DNA from: an archaeon
GTDB taxonomy: Archaea > Nanobdellota > Nanobdellia > Pacearchaeales > GW2011-AR1
Length of the DNA: 19,177 bases
Reading direction: 5' to 3'
Assembly: GCA_027348755.1 (NCBI GenBank)
Contig: DAIEOU010000001.1
Location: 1-19,177, forward strand
Shown: piece after piece, positions 13,131-19,177 of the stretch
How positions within the stretch are numbered: the first letter of the stretch is position 1
Layout of the letters: every line of letters starts with the position of its first letter
The notes under the pieces: generated by a model
Databases searched by the model: none
The model's input: the letters and a program-made list of their open reading frames with translations, nothing else
What the model was told of the DNA's origin: nothing
Translations under genes and position numbers: made by a program

Positions 13131-13933
13131 AGTTTCATCTCATTTGTCTTCGTAAGGGCATCTATTATAGCCTTTCCGAGGTTGAATGTTGTTCTTGTTT
13201 GTCCTTTTGTTACTGCATATACATCTTTTATTCCTGCAAGCTTTAGTACTTTCTTTCCTTCATCTCCTATTACAAGGCCTGTTCCTCTTGGTGCTGGAAG
13301 TAATTTTATCCTTATGCTTCCTGACTTTCCTGTTACTACAAAAGGAACTGTGTGAGGATCGTTTCCTTCAGGCTCTTGAGTTTCAAATCCGCGAGTGATT
13401 TTTATGACGTTAAGCTTTGCCTGCCTTAGAGCCTTTGCCCTTGCTGGAAGAGTTTCTTTTGCCTTTCCGTATCCAAGACCTATATGCCCTGCTTTATCTC
13501 CTACTACGGCCATGCTAGCGAAAGTAACAACGTTTCCTTCCATTGTCTTCTTCTGAGTTTGCTTCCATGCTCTTCTTTTTCCGCCGCCGAACTTTCCTTT
13601 TGCCTGACCTATAAGAAGAAGGTCTGACTCCAAGTTTAGAAGGCTGTCAACAATCTGCTCCTCAAGTATTCTTTTATGTTCCTTGAGTATCAAATCAAAG
13701 TCTTTTATCTTTCCTTCCTTAACATCTTTACCAAGTTGAGTCTTTGGAACCCATGCTGCAAGAGCAGCCTTAGGATCTTCTTTCTCACGAGGGCGACGCT
13801 GGAATCTTCCACGGCCTCCGAAAGGTCTTCTGTGATTATCTGAAGAGATTGGATCTGCAGGAAGCTTAGCTACTTCCTCAGGTACTGCTTCTATAATCTT
13901 CTTTGAACTGTTTTTTGTTTCTTTTTCTGCCAT
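13127..13933 (-). CDS. rps5: Ribosomal protein uS5 with long N-terminal extension
   Basis: Small-subunit protein at the mRNA entry site, important for decoding accuracy. The conserved body starts near residue 61 (WVPKTQLGKDVKEGKI), followed by the S5 double-stranded RNA-binding segment GNVVTFASMAVVGDKAGHIG with GYGKAKE, and the C-terminal domain (VPFVVTGKSGSIRIKLLPAP, RGTGLVIGDEGKKVLKLAGI). The length of 268 is above the roughly 210 usual in archaea because of about 55 extra N-terminal residues. These are acidic at first, then Gly/Arg-rich (RRPFGGRGRFQRRPREKED), which looks like a disordered RNA-binding tail. There is one base between the L18 stop and this start. Confidence 0.95.
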   Translation of the reverse strand: MAEKETKNSSKKIIEAVPEEVAKLPADPISSDNHRRPFGGRGRFQRRPREKEDPKAALAAWVPKTQLGKDVKEGKIKDFDLILKEHKRILEEQIVDSLLNLESDLLLIGQAKGKFGGGKRRAWKQTQKKTMEGNVVTFASMAVVGDKAGHIGLGYGKAKETLPARAKALRQAKLNVIKITRGFETQEPEGNDPHTVPFVVTGKSGSIRIKLLPAPRGTGLVIGDEGKKVLKLAGIKDVYAVTKGQTRTTFNLGKAIIDALTKTNEMKL

Positions 13934-13934
13934 T

Positions 13935-14414
13935 TTATTCTAGTTTTTTCTTTACACTTGCCGATATTTGGCTAAGTGATTTATTTGAGTTTATTCTTTC
14001 TTCATCTGGGAGCACGTCTGCGCTGTGAGGTACTGAAAATCCAGCATCCAATGCTCCTTTAAGCACTGCATATATTCTTGAGCCTGCTATGTTCCTCTGC
14101 ATTCCCATGTCAAGTATAGCTGACTTTGCTTTCTTCTTTGCTTCTACTCCAAACATGAATCCTGTAAGGTATGCAGCTGTAAGACTCTTGAGGCTTCCTG
14201 ATTTATCAGCAGGCCAACCTTTTGAAAGTAAGTCCTTTGAGGATACAGTAAAGAGTACCGAGTCTTGAGCTTGAGTTGAGTTTACAAGTTGTGCAACTAT
14301 ATACTTGTTTGTCTTTCTTATGACTAGCCTTGGCTTTCCAGACCTAAGTAAAGTGAGTCTTGAGCCATAGTCTGTTTTTGCCTCTTGTCGACGGCGTTTT
14401 GGTAATCCTCTCAT
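13935..14414 (-). CDS. rpl18: Ribosomal protein uL18
   Basis: Binds 5S rRNA in the large subunit. The basic N-terminus LPKRRRQEAKTDYGSRLTLL and SGKPRLVIRKTNKYIVAQLV are the L18 hallmark. AAYLTGFMFGVEAKKK and NIAGSRIYAVLKGALDAGF follow, as in archaeal L18. At 159 residues it is somewhat shorter than the usual 180-200 at the C-terminus. A GGGAGTG motif lies about eight bases before the ATG, and the gene overlaps L19e by four bases. Confidence 0.94.
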   Translation of the reverse strand: MRGLPKRRRQEAKTDYGSRLTLLRSGKPRLVIRKTNKYIVAQLVNSTQAQDSVLFTVSSKDLLSKGWPADKSGSLKSLTAAYLTGFMFGVEAKKKAKSAILDMGMQRNIAGSRIYAVLKGALDAGFSVPHSADVLPDEERINSNKSLSQISASVKKKLE

Positions 14415-14815
14415 TGTTTCACTCCCATTCTTTCTTTCATTTGAGCTAGGCTTTTAAATGCTCTTGCTCTTATTTCTCTTCTAAGCTGCTCAAACTCGCT
14501 CTGCTCTATTTTTCCTTGTATTTTAAGGTGAGCAAGGTATGCTCTAAGCTTTCGAGTTATTATTATGTATTGCCTCTTTGTGTCAACTGCCTTCTTTCTT
14601 ATACTTCCTGCTCTGCGTCTGCTCTGCCTTCTTACAACTGTTTTTCTTCCGCGCTGGTCATTTATCATTATAGCTCCTTGTGCAACAAGCTCACGTATGT
14701 CCTGCCTTGTTATTGCCTCTTTTATGTCTGAAAGTCTTGCAGTGTTGAAAACTACTCTTGCCTTTCCTACTCCTAATACTTTTGAAGCGAATGCTTTTTT
14801 ATGTTCTAGTTTCAT
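14411..14815 (-). CDS. rpl19e: Ribosomal protein eL19
   Basis: Large-subunit protein found only in archaea and eukaryotes. HKKAFASKVLGVGKARVVFN, DIKEAITRQDIRELVAQGAI and the basic RGRKTVVRRQSRRRAGSIRK are typical, with the long C-terminal helical region (LRAYLAHLKIQGKIEQSEFE). The 134 residues are near the short end for archaea. It overlaps both L32e and L18 by four bases. Confidence 0.95.
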   Translation of the reverse strand: MKLEHKKAFASKVLGVGKARVVFNTARLSDIKEAITRQDIRELVAQGAIMINDQRGRKTVVRRQSRRRAGSIRKKAVDTKRQYIIITRKLRAYLAHLKIQGKIEQSEFEQLRREIRARAFKSLAQMKERMGVKQ

Positions 14816-15150
14816 TTGCTAATGTTTGCAACTTTTATTTGCATTTCCTCCGCTTTCTTTATCATATCTATCTTTTTCTTTGCCCCGACTCGCGCGAATA
14901 TTGCAATGTTATCTTTTGAAAGTTTTAAAAGCTCTGAAACGTTGTGTACAAGTACTGGAAGTTTTCCATTTATCTTTCCTGCTTCTGTTCTGTTTGTTCC
15001 AAATCCTACTTCAGGCTTTCTTGGGTATCCTGCTCTCTTCCTTCTTATCTTACTGTGCTTACCCTTTGCCCTGCGCCAGCTAACTTTTCCAGCCTTCTTG
15101 CCTAGCTTTAGATGTCGCATATAATCTGTTCTCTTGAATTCTTTTGACAT
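14812..15150 (-). CDS. rpl32e: Ribosomal protein eL32
   Basis: Large-subunit protein of archaea and eukaryotes. The conserved core is KVSWRRAKGKHSKIRRKRAG, then YPRKPEVGFGTNRTEAGKIN and LPVLVHNVSELLKLSKDN. The start at 15150 overlaps the L6 stop in a TAATG arrangement, which suggests coupled translation. The 112 residues include a short basic N-terminus. Confidence 0.95.
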   Translation of the reverse strand: MSKEFKRTDYMRHLKLGKKAGKVSWRRAKGKHSKIRRKRAGYPRKPEVGFGTNRTEAGKINGKLPVLVHNVSELLKLSKDNIAIFARVGAKKKIDMIKKAEEMQIKVANISK

Positions 15151-15704
15151 TATATCTTTGTACCTGCCTTTTCAGTTATGAATATACCATCTTGGAAAAT
15201 CCTTCTGTCTCTGTTTCTTACTTTAGTAGCTTTCTCTATGTTTGCAGCAGTTTGACCTGTGAACTCTTTGTCATGTCCCGAGACTGTTATTTGAGCTCCT
15301 TTGACTTCTACAGAAACGCCAGGCATTATTGAGGCGTATCTTGGACTTTTCTCCCCAAGGAAATTGTTTATAGCTATTCTGTCTTTTTCTACCTTGAGAG
15401 TCATTGGGAAATGCACATTACATGCTTCGAGTTTGTATACAAACTCTGAGTCAAGACCTTCAAACATATTTCTTAAATGAGCAGCGTAAGTTTTTACGAG
15501 TTTTAATGCTCTCTTGCTTCCATCAGCTGAGCTTAAAACTATCTTATCTCCGTCTAGCTTCGCACTTATAGAAGCTTCTGCCAATTTTCTGCTCAATGAA
15601 ACTGAACCCTTAGAAACTTCTATGTTCTGCCCAGATATTTTGCAGCTCACTCCTGAAGGCAAGGATATGCTTTCAGATGTTCCAGATTTCTTTGCAAGAG
15701 CCAT
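15150..15704 (-). CDS. rpl6: Ribosomal protein uL6
   Basis: Large-subunit protein near the factor-binding site, with two similar domains. The N-terminal domain has SISLPSGVSCKISGQNIEVS, then LVKTYAAHLRNMFEGL. The C-terminal domain has YKLEACNVHFPMTLKVE, NFLGEKSPRYASIMPGVSVE and ITVSGHDKEFTGQTAANIEK, ending RNRDRRIFQDGIFITEK. Length of 184 is typical. It starts in a TAATG overlap with the S8 stop. Confidence 0.96.
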   Translation of the reverse strand: MALAKKSGTSESISLPSGVSCKISGQNIEVSKGSVSLSRKLAEASISAKLDGDKIVLSSADGSKRALKLVKTYAAHLRNMFEGLDSEFVYKLEACNVHFPMTLKVEKDRIAINNFLGEKSPRYASIMPGVSVEVKGAQITVSGHDKEFTGQTAANIEKATKVRNRDRRIFQDGIFITEKAGTKI

Positions 15705-16078
15705 TAGTACATGTAAGCTATCAAGCTTCCTCCTATTCCTTTATCTTGAGCAGTTGTATGAGTCATTAGACCTTGGCTTGTTGATATTATAAGAACTCCT
15801 AGATTCTTTGCAGGAAGATATCTTGCTACATATTTGTCTATGTCTGAAACTCCTATCATGAATCTTGGTTTTATGGAATTGCATCCGTTTAGCTTTCCGA
15901 ATTCTATAGTCATACTTGTGCCTTCAGCTTTGAAGCTTGATACATATCCTTTAAGCTTTGCTATAGCTAACACAGATAAGAGAAGCTTTGAATGTCTCTT
16001 GAGTGTCACACTAGATTTGCCTGCCTTTAGGGCATTCATCATCTGGTTAAGTGAGTCCGAAATTATATCTTGTGACAT
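15704..16078 (-). CDS. rps8: Ribosomal protein uS8
   Basis: Small-subunit primary binding protein for 16S helix 21. DIISDSLNQMMNALKAGKSS opens the fold and LGVLIISTSQGLMTHTTAQD with KGIGGSLIAYMY is the conserved end. The archaeal-type middle (KLNGCNSIKPRFMIGVSDID) is present. The 124 residues are close to the archaeal norm. There is one base after the S14 stop. Confidence 0.96.
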   Translation of the reverse strand: MSQDIISDSLNQMMNALKAGKSSVTLKRHSKLLLSVLAIAKLKGYVSSFKAEGTSMTIEFGKLNGCNSIKPRFMIGVSDIDKYVARYLPAKNLGVLIISTSQGLMTHTTAQDKGIGGSLIAYMY

Positions 16079-16079
16079 T

Positions 16080-16310
16080 TTAACTGTATTTTTTGAATCC
16101 GATCTCCTCCGCGATCTCTCTGAAACATTGTCTGCATAAGTTTAGATTATACTGACTTATATGTGCTCCGAATCTACCACATCGCTCGCACTTAAATGCT
16201 GCTACTCCCTGCTTCCTGTCTTTTGGCTTGTTAAACCTTGTGAACTTCTGCATAACAACTGGCTTGTTTTTAAGCTGTTCTGCAACCTTCTTCCAATCAC
16301 TTGCTGTCAT
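16080..16310 (-). CDS. rps14: Ribosomal protein uS14, zinc-binding form with N-terminal extension
   Basis: Small-subunit head protein. The zinc site is clear: CERCGR (C41, C44) and LCRQCFRE (C59, C62), followed by EEIGFKKYS, the usual C-terminus. Archaeal homologues are normally about 50-57 residues. From the TAATG start at 16310 this one has 76, with about 20 extra N-terminal residues (MTASDWKKVAEQLKNKPVV). An in-frame ATG at codon 20 would give the usual size, but the overlap with the L5 stop favours the longer form. The choice of start is uncertain. Confidence 0.93.
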   Translation of the reverse strand: MTASDWKKVAEQLKNKPVVMQKFTRFNKPKDRKQGVAAFKCERCGRFGAHISQYNLNLCRQCFREIAEEIGFKKYS

Positions 16311-16849
16311 TATATAAATGCAGTCTTAAACTGCCCCTCCATGAATTTCATTATCTCATCTGCTGAAACATGCTGTCTCTTAGGAACGCGTCCAACTTTT
16401 ATCTTCTTTCTCTGAACACGCAAGCCTGCACGCGCGAATGTTATTGTTACATTGAGGCCACGAACACCTATGTCTCTTTGGTATTCCATTCCAGGTATTT
16501 CTATGTATTCTTTTATGCCGAATGAAAAATGATTACTTGCAACAGACTTTCTCTTTAGCTTGTTGTCCACAGCTCCAAGAAGTCTCTTCAATAATTCTAT
16601 AGCTTGCTTTCCACGCACAGTAGTGCAAACGCCTACTTCAAGTCCGGGGCGAACATTGAATGCAGGTATTCTCTTCTGAGATTCAACTATCTGTGACTTT
16701 GTACCGCTTATCAATTCTATAAGCTTCTTTGCTTTCTTTAGATTGTCTTCAACTCCACCTGCGCTTAAGACTACTTTTTCTATCTTTATTGTTCTCATCA
16801 TGTTTGTTGAAGCAGTCTTGCTTTCTGATTTTAGTGATTGTTTAGTCAT
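16310..16849 (-). CDS. rpl5: Ribosomal protein uL5
   Basis: Binds 5S rRNA in the central protuberance. MRTIKIEKVVLSAGGVE (18-34), KRIPAFNVRPGLEVGVCTTV (59-78) and HFSFGIKEYIEIPGMEYQRD (107-126) with the IGVRGLNVTITFARAG end are typical. The first 16 residues (Ser/Thr/Lys-rich) are an extra N-terminal stretch; a start at Met17/18 would match most archaeal proteins. The chosen start overlaps the S4e stop by four bases. Confidence 0.95.
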   Translation of the reverse strand: MTKQSLKSESKTASTNMMRTIKIEKVVLSAGGVEDNLKKAKKLIELISGTKSQIVESQKRIPAFNVRPGLEVGVCTTVRGKQAIELLKRLLGAVDNKLKRKSVASNHFSFGIKEYIEIPGMEYQRDIGVRGLNVTITFARAGLRVQRKKIKVGRVPKRQHVSADEIMKFMEGQFKTAFI

Positions 16850-17469
16850 ATTGCTATAATGCTACGCAAGGGTAATGTTGCGGAGCCCTCCTTGAAAGAT
16901 ACTATTGCACTTCCTTCTTTTACTGCCTTTAGAGCGCCATGCTGCCCTATATATTTTCCATGTATGACAAAAACTTCTTTTGCCTCTGACAAAGGAATAT
17001 GCTTTGACACTTTTCCGTCAGAGTCAATATACAATGAGTCATTTGTATTCATTGACTTTGTTCCGATTATGTTTGTACCGTCGTGTAGGTTTATCTGAAT
17101 CTTGTTTCCGTTTACAAGTCTTTTTCCTATTACCTTGCATAATCTTTTCTTAGACTCTTTTGACTCGCTAAAAGTGAACTTTCCGGTCTCTGTGAAACTT
17201 AGAACATAATTCTTTCCGCCTACAGTCAGTATTGAGAAAAGCTGAACTGATTCTCTGTAATCAAATACCTGTCTCCAGTTTATGGATATTATCTTGTCCT
17301 TTATCATTTCCTTTACTTCTTTTGCATTCGCTGCCAATCCAAGCATGTCTCTTAGAGCTATGACTACTGGAACTGAATCTCTGTGCGCAATTAAAGCACG
17401 TGCTACATACTTTGTGCCTTTCCTTGTTATTGGCAGTTTGGTTGTTGATTCGCTTCTTGTTTGGTGCAT
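16846..17469 (-). CDS. rps4e: Ribosomal protein eS4
   Basis: Small-subunit protein of archaea and eukaryotes. Order of parts: N-terminal KLPITRKGTKYVARAL with HRDSVPVVIALRDMLGLA; an S4-like RNA-binding segment (NAKEVKEMIKDKIISINWRQ); the central domain; and a KOW-like end (EVFVIHGKYIGQHGALKAV). At 207 residues it is shorter than the roughly 235-245 typical. One base after L24. Confidence 0.92.
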   Translation of the reverse strand: MHQTRSESTTKLPITRKGTKYVARALIAHRDSVPVVIALRDMLGLAANAKEVKEMIKDKIISINWRQVFDYRESVQLFSILTVGGKNYVLSFTETGKFTFSESKESKKRLCKVIGKRLVNGNKIQINLHDGTNIIGTKSMNTNDSLYIDSDGKVSKHIPLSEAKEVFVIHGKYIGQHGALKAVKEGSAIVSFKEGSATLPLRSIIAI

Positions 17470-17470
17470 T

Positions 17471-17929
17471 TTATTTGTTTGACTCCTTTGACTTTGAATT
17501 TTTATTCTGTTTTTCTACATTCTCTTGCGTGCTTGGCTTAGAGTTTCCTGATTTTCTGTTTAGTGCAGCTAGGCGCTCTTTATCCCCTGCTTCAAGAGAT
17601 TGAATTTGAAGAACGCTTGGATGGAAATATACATTTATTTTTGATCCATCTTTCTTTGTTCTTGTTATTCCCTCTAAGACAACTCTTGTTCTCTTGAGAT
17701 CAACTTTACTAACTTTTGCACTCTTCTTCTTGAAAGAGCCTCTCATTATGAGAACCTCGTCTCCTTTTCTCAATGGAGCTGCGCGTCTTCCATACTTGCT
17801 CTGCAGCTCATCTGACAAGTGAGCACTTAAAAATATATGTTTCTGATGCAATGGTGCATTCAGTCTGAACTTGCGCTGCTTTCTTGGTTGCGTGCTTGAT
17901 AGCCATGATGTTGAAAATTCTTGTTTCAT
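17471..17929 (-). CDS. rpl24: Ribosomal protein uL24
   Basis: Early-assembly large-subunit protein. The archaeal/eukaryal N-terminus is present (QPRKQRKFRLNAPLHQKHIF, then HLSDELQSKYGRRAAPLRKG), followed by the KOW motif (GDEVLIMRGSFKKKSAKVSK) and the TRTKKDGSKINVYFHPSVLQ end. About 30 extra C-terminal residues are Asn, Lys, Ser and Glu-rich and probably disordered. One base after L14. Confidence 0.94.
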   Translation of the reverse strand: MKQEFSTSWLSSTQPRKQRKFRLNAPLHQKHIFLSAHLSDELQSKYGRRAAPLRKGDEVLIMRGSFKKKSAKVSKVDLKRTRVVLEGITRTKKDGSKINVYFHPSVLQIQSLEAGDKERLAALNRKSGNSKPSTQENVEKQNKNSKSKESNK

Positions 17930-17930
17930 A

Positions 17931-18332
17931 TTAAAGTACGAACTGAGCTATCTTCGCAACCTCCTTCCATCTTTCAGCTACTTCACGTGCTACTGCTCCC
18001 TTTATCTGAGTGCCTTTTGGATTTCCTTTCTCATCTTTTAGAAGAGCTACAGCATTATCCTCGAAGCATACACGTTCTCCAGTTAATCTTCTGTAAGGCT
18101 TCTTCTGCCTTATTACTATAGCATCGAAAACCTGCCCTTTCATGTCTGGCTTTCCAGCACGTACTGAGACTTTTACGAAGTCTGCAACTTTTGCATATTG
18201 TTGTCTTCCCTTGTTTGTCTTTCCGCGCTTTACTCCGGTTATTCTTACTATTCTTGCACCAGAGTTATCTGCAGCTATAACGTTAGATCCTATGTTAAGT
18301 CCTCTAGTTACTTTTGCTGAGATTGCTTTCAT
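17931..18332 (-). CDS. rpl14: Ribosomal protein uL14
   Basis: Large-subunit interface protein. Conserved parts are GSNVIAADNSGARIVRITGV, AKVADFVKVSVRAGKPDMKG (archaeal-type), FDAIVIRQKKPYRRLTGERV and CFEDNAVALLKDEKGNPKGT, ending in AERWKEVAKIAQFVL. The 133 residues are typical. AGGAGG seven bases before the ATG fixes the start, which overlaps the S17 stop by four bases. Confidence 0.96.
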   Translation of the reverse strand: MKAISAKVTRGLNIGSNVIAADNSGARIVRITGVKRGKTNKGRQQYAKVADFVKVSVRAGKPDMKGQVFDAIVIRQKKPYRRLTGERVCFEDNAVALLKDEKGNPKGTQIKGAVAREVAERWKEVAKIAQFVL

Positions 18333-18670
18333 TGTTTTGCCTCCTGTGAGTGATGTGCTGATCTTATCTTCTCAACTACTACTGCGTGTATTATCTTGCT
18401 TAGAGGCCTACATTCCTGAGCACGCACATAATCTCCTACGTTTATATCCATTCCAGAAGGAAGGCGAGCATGCATTCTCATTTTCTTCTTGAAGAATCTT
18501 TCATACTTATGATGATATACAGTTCTCTCTGCTTCTATTACAACTCTTGTCTGGAACTTCTTTGTAACAGTTCCTTCGAACATTCTTCCTCTTCCTCTTA
18601 CAATCTCTGAGTGCTGAGCTGAGGCTACCTGTTCATTCATTTTCTTGTGTGTTTTTTTGTTTTCTGTCAT
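18329..18670 (-). CDS. rps17: Ribosomal protein uS17
   Basis: Small-subunit primary binding protein. RGRGRMFEGTVTKKFQTRVV, YHHKYERFFKKKMRMHARLP and GDYVRAQECRPLSKIIHAVV are nearly diagnostic for archaeal/eukaryal S17. The first 20 residues are polar and variable; an in-frame Met11 is an alternative start. It starts one base after the eIF1 stop. In many archaea an RNase P subunit gene (Rpp29/Pop4) lies between these two, and it is absent here. Confidence 0.96.
   Translation of the reverse strand: MTENKKTHKKMNEQVASAQHSEIVRGRGRMFEGTVTKKFQTRVVIEAERTVYHHKYERFFKKKMRMHARLPSGMDINVGDYVRAQECRPLSKIIHAVVVEKIRSAHHSQEAKQ
18340..18345 (-). promoter_or_regulatory. Shine-Dalgarno site for rpl14
   Basis: AGGAGG on the minus strand with seven bases to the ATG at 18332, inside the S17 3' end. 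It is one of the strongest such sites in the window. Confidence 0.65.
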
Positions 18671-18671
18671 G

Positions 18672-18974
18672 TTAGTCTGAAATTGATTCAGCCGGGAATC
18701 CCAGCTTGATGAGTATGTCCTTGACCCTTAACTTGTGGTTTCCTTGGAGTTCTATTATGCCGTCCTTTACAGTGCCTCCGCATGCGAGCTCTTCCTTGAG
18801 CTTTTTTGCGGTGCCCTTTATGTCGAACGACTTATCGAACCCTGACACGAGGGTGATAATCTTTCCATATCTTCTTGAGACAGTGGAAACGACAATCTTT
18901 TGATCTGTCTTGGCAATCTCCTCGAAAACTCCTGCGTCAGTAGGCAGGCCGAACCTTGGGTCAACTCCTATCAT
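18672..18974 (-). CDS. Translation initiation factor eIF1/SUI1 family
   Basis: Small factor that monitors start-codon selection on the 30S subunit. The SUI1 fold is shown by KIVVSTVSRRYGKIITLVSG, DIKGTAKKLKEELACGGTVK and DGIIELQGNHKLRVKDILIK, ending LGFPAESISD. Length of 100 is typical. It overlaps L29 by four bases (ATGA). A GGAGGTG element lies 14 bases upstream, somewhat far for a standard Shine-Dalgarno. Confidence 0.95.
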   Translation of the reverse strand: MIGVDPRFGLPTDAGVFEEIAKTDQKIVVSTVSRRYGKIITLVSGFDKSFDIKGTAKKLKEELACGGTVKDGIIELQGNHKLRVKDILIKLGFPAESISD

Positions 18975-19174
18975 CCGTTCTTTGTCGACACCTCCGCATT
19001 AGTGTTCATCAGTGTAAGCAATCTAGCAATTGCCCTTTTAATCTCTTTGGTCTTTGCTTTTGCCTTGTTGCTTGCTGCACTTCCTTTTATAAGTTCAAGC
19101 TTTAGCTCTTTAAGCTTATCTGTTCTTTCCTTATCAGAAAGCTTTCTAGCGTCGGATATTTTAAGCACAGCCAT
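18971..19174 (-). CDS. rpl29: Ribosomal protein uL29
   Basis: Large-subunit protein near the exit tunnel. The two-helix hairpin is visible: KISDARKLSDKERTDKLKEL, then KAKTKEIKRAIARLLTLMN, with the characteristic archaeal spacing. The 67 residues are typical. The ATG at 19174 is preceded by TA, giving TAATG, so an upstream gene (in most archaea S3) probably ends on that overlap just outside the window. Confidence 0.95.
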   Translation of the reverse strand: MAVLKISDARKLSDKERTDKLKELKLELIKGSAASNKAKAKTKEIKRAIARLLTLMNTNAEVSTKNG

Positions 19175-19177
19175 TAG

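Noticed and set aside
14816..15124. Hydrophobic plus-strand open frame opposite L32e that looks membrane-like
   Set aside because: The antisense of Lys/Arg-rich ribosomal protein genes gives Phe/Leu/Ser-rich frames; L32e is certain on the other strand.
1..19177. CRISPR arrays, insertion sequences, prophage genes, riboswitches or toxin-antitoxin pairs
   Set aside because: No regularly spaced repeats, transposase or integrase motifs, long structured leaders or paired small toxin-like ORFs were seen; the window is nearly all housekeeping genes.

Overview
This is a piece of an archaeal chromosome. The ribosomal protein set (L32e, L19e, S4e), eIF1/SUI1, SBDS, a proteasome alpha subunit, the Rrp4/Rrp41/Rrp42 exosome, RNA polymerase subunit K, a Sec61-type SecY and a DUF106 YidC-like protein are all archaeal. 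The DNA is AT-rich by eye, genes are very tightly packed with 1-4 base overlaps, and several proteins are shorter or differently tailed than usual. That would fit a reduced-genome lineage such as a DPANN/Micrarchaeota-like archaeon, but this is an inference; no rRNA is present to fix the taxonomy.

Layout. 1-482 (+) is the 3' part of an unrecognised gene that runs in from outside the window and converges on enolase. 484-5015 (-) is an information-processing cluster, in transcription order SBDS, Rrp4, Rrp41, Rrp42, RpoK, enolase. Divergent from SBDS on the + strand are a Nudix hydrolase, the proteasome alpha subunit and an unknown gene (5094-7097). Next come an unknown gene (7215-7718, -) and tRNA-Pro(CGG) (7805-7877, -). 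From 7868 to the right edge every gene is on the minus strand. In transcription order they are L29, eIF1, S17, L14, L24, S4e, L5, S14, S8, L6, L32e, L19e, L18, S5, L30, L15, a small unknown protein, a two-domain dCTP-deaminase-like protein, SecY, the DUF106 insertase, a deaminase-ASCH fusion, then tRNA-Pro. This is the classical archaeal S10/spc-type ribosomal operon, with RNase P subunit Rpp29 absent between eIF1 and S17, adenylate kinase absent near SecY, and two pyrimidine-metabolism-type enzymes placed around SecY.

Expression signals are unusually readable. About ten genes carry a TATA-like box (consensus near CTTTAAAA/CTTAAATA) whose centre lies 24.5-26.5 bases upstream of the start codon, which predicts leaderless mRNAs. 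Several internal operon genes (Rrp42, Rrp41, L15, L14, L18) instead have Shine-Dalgarno sequences, or TAATG/ATGA stop-start overlaps. The rule also suggests shorter starts for SecY (10589) and the unknown gene at 6384.

Most of the window is conserved housekeeping. The parts worth a second look are the deaminase-ASCH fusion whose stop codon lies inside tRNA-Pro, the odd A18/G55 pair in that tRNA, the two-domain dCTP deaminase inserted between L15 and SecY, the acidic tail on RpoK, and the missing Rpp29 gene. I see no CRISPR array, insertion sequence, integrase or prophage gene.
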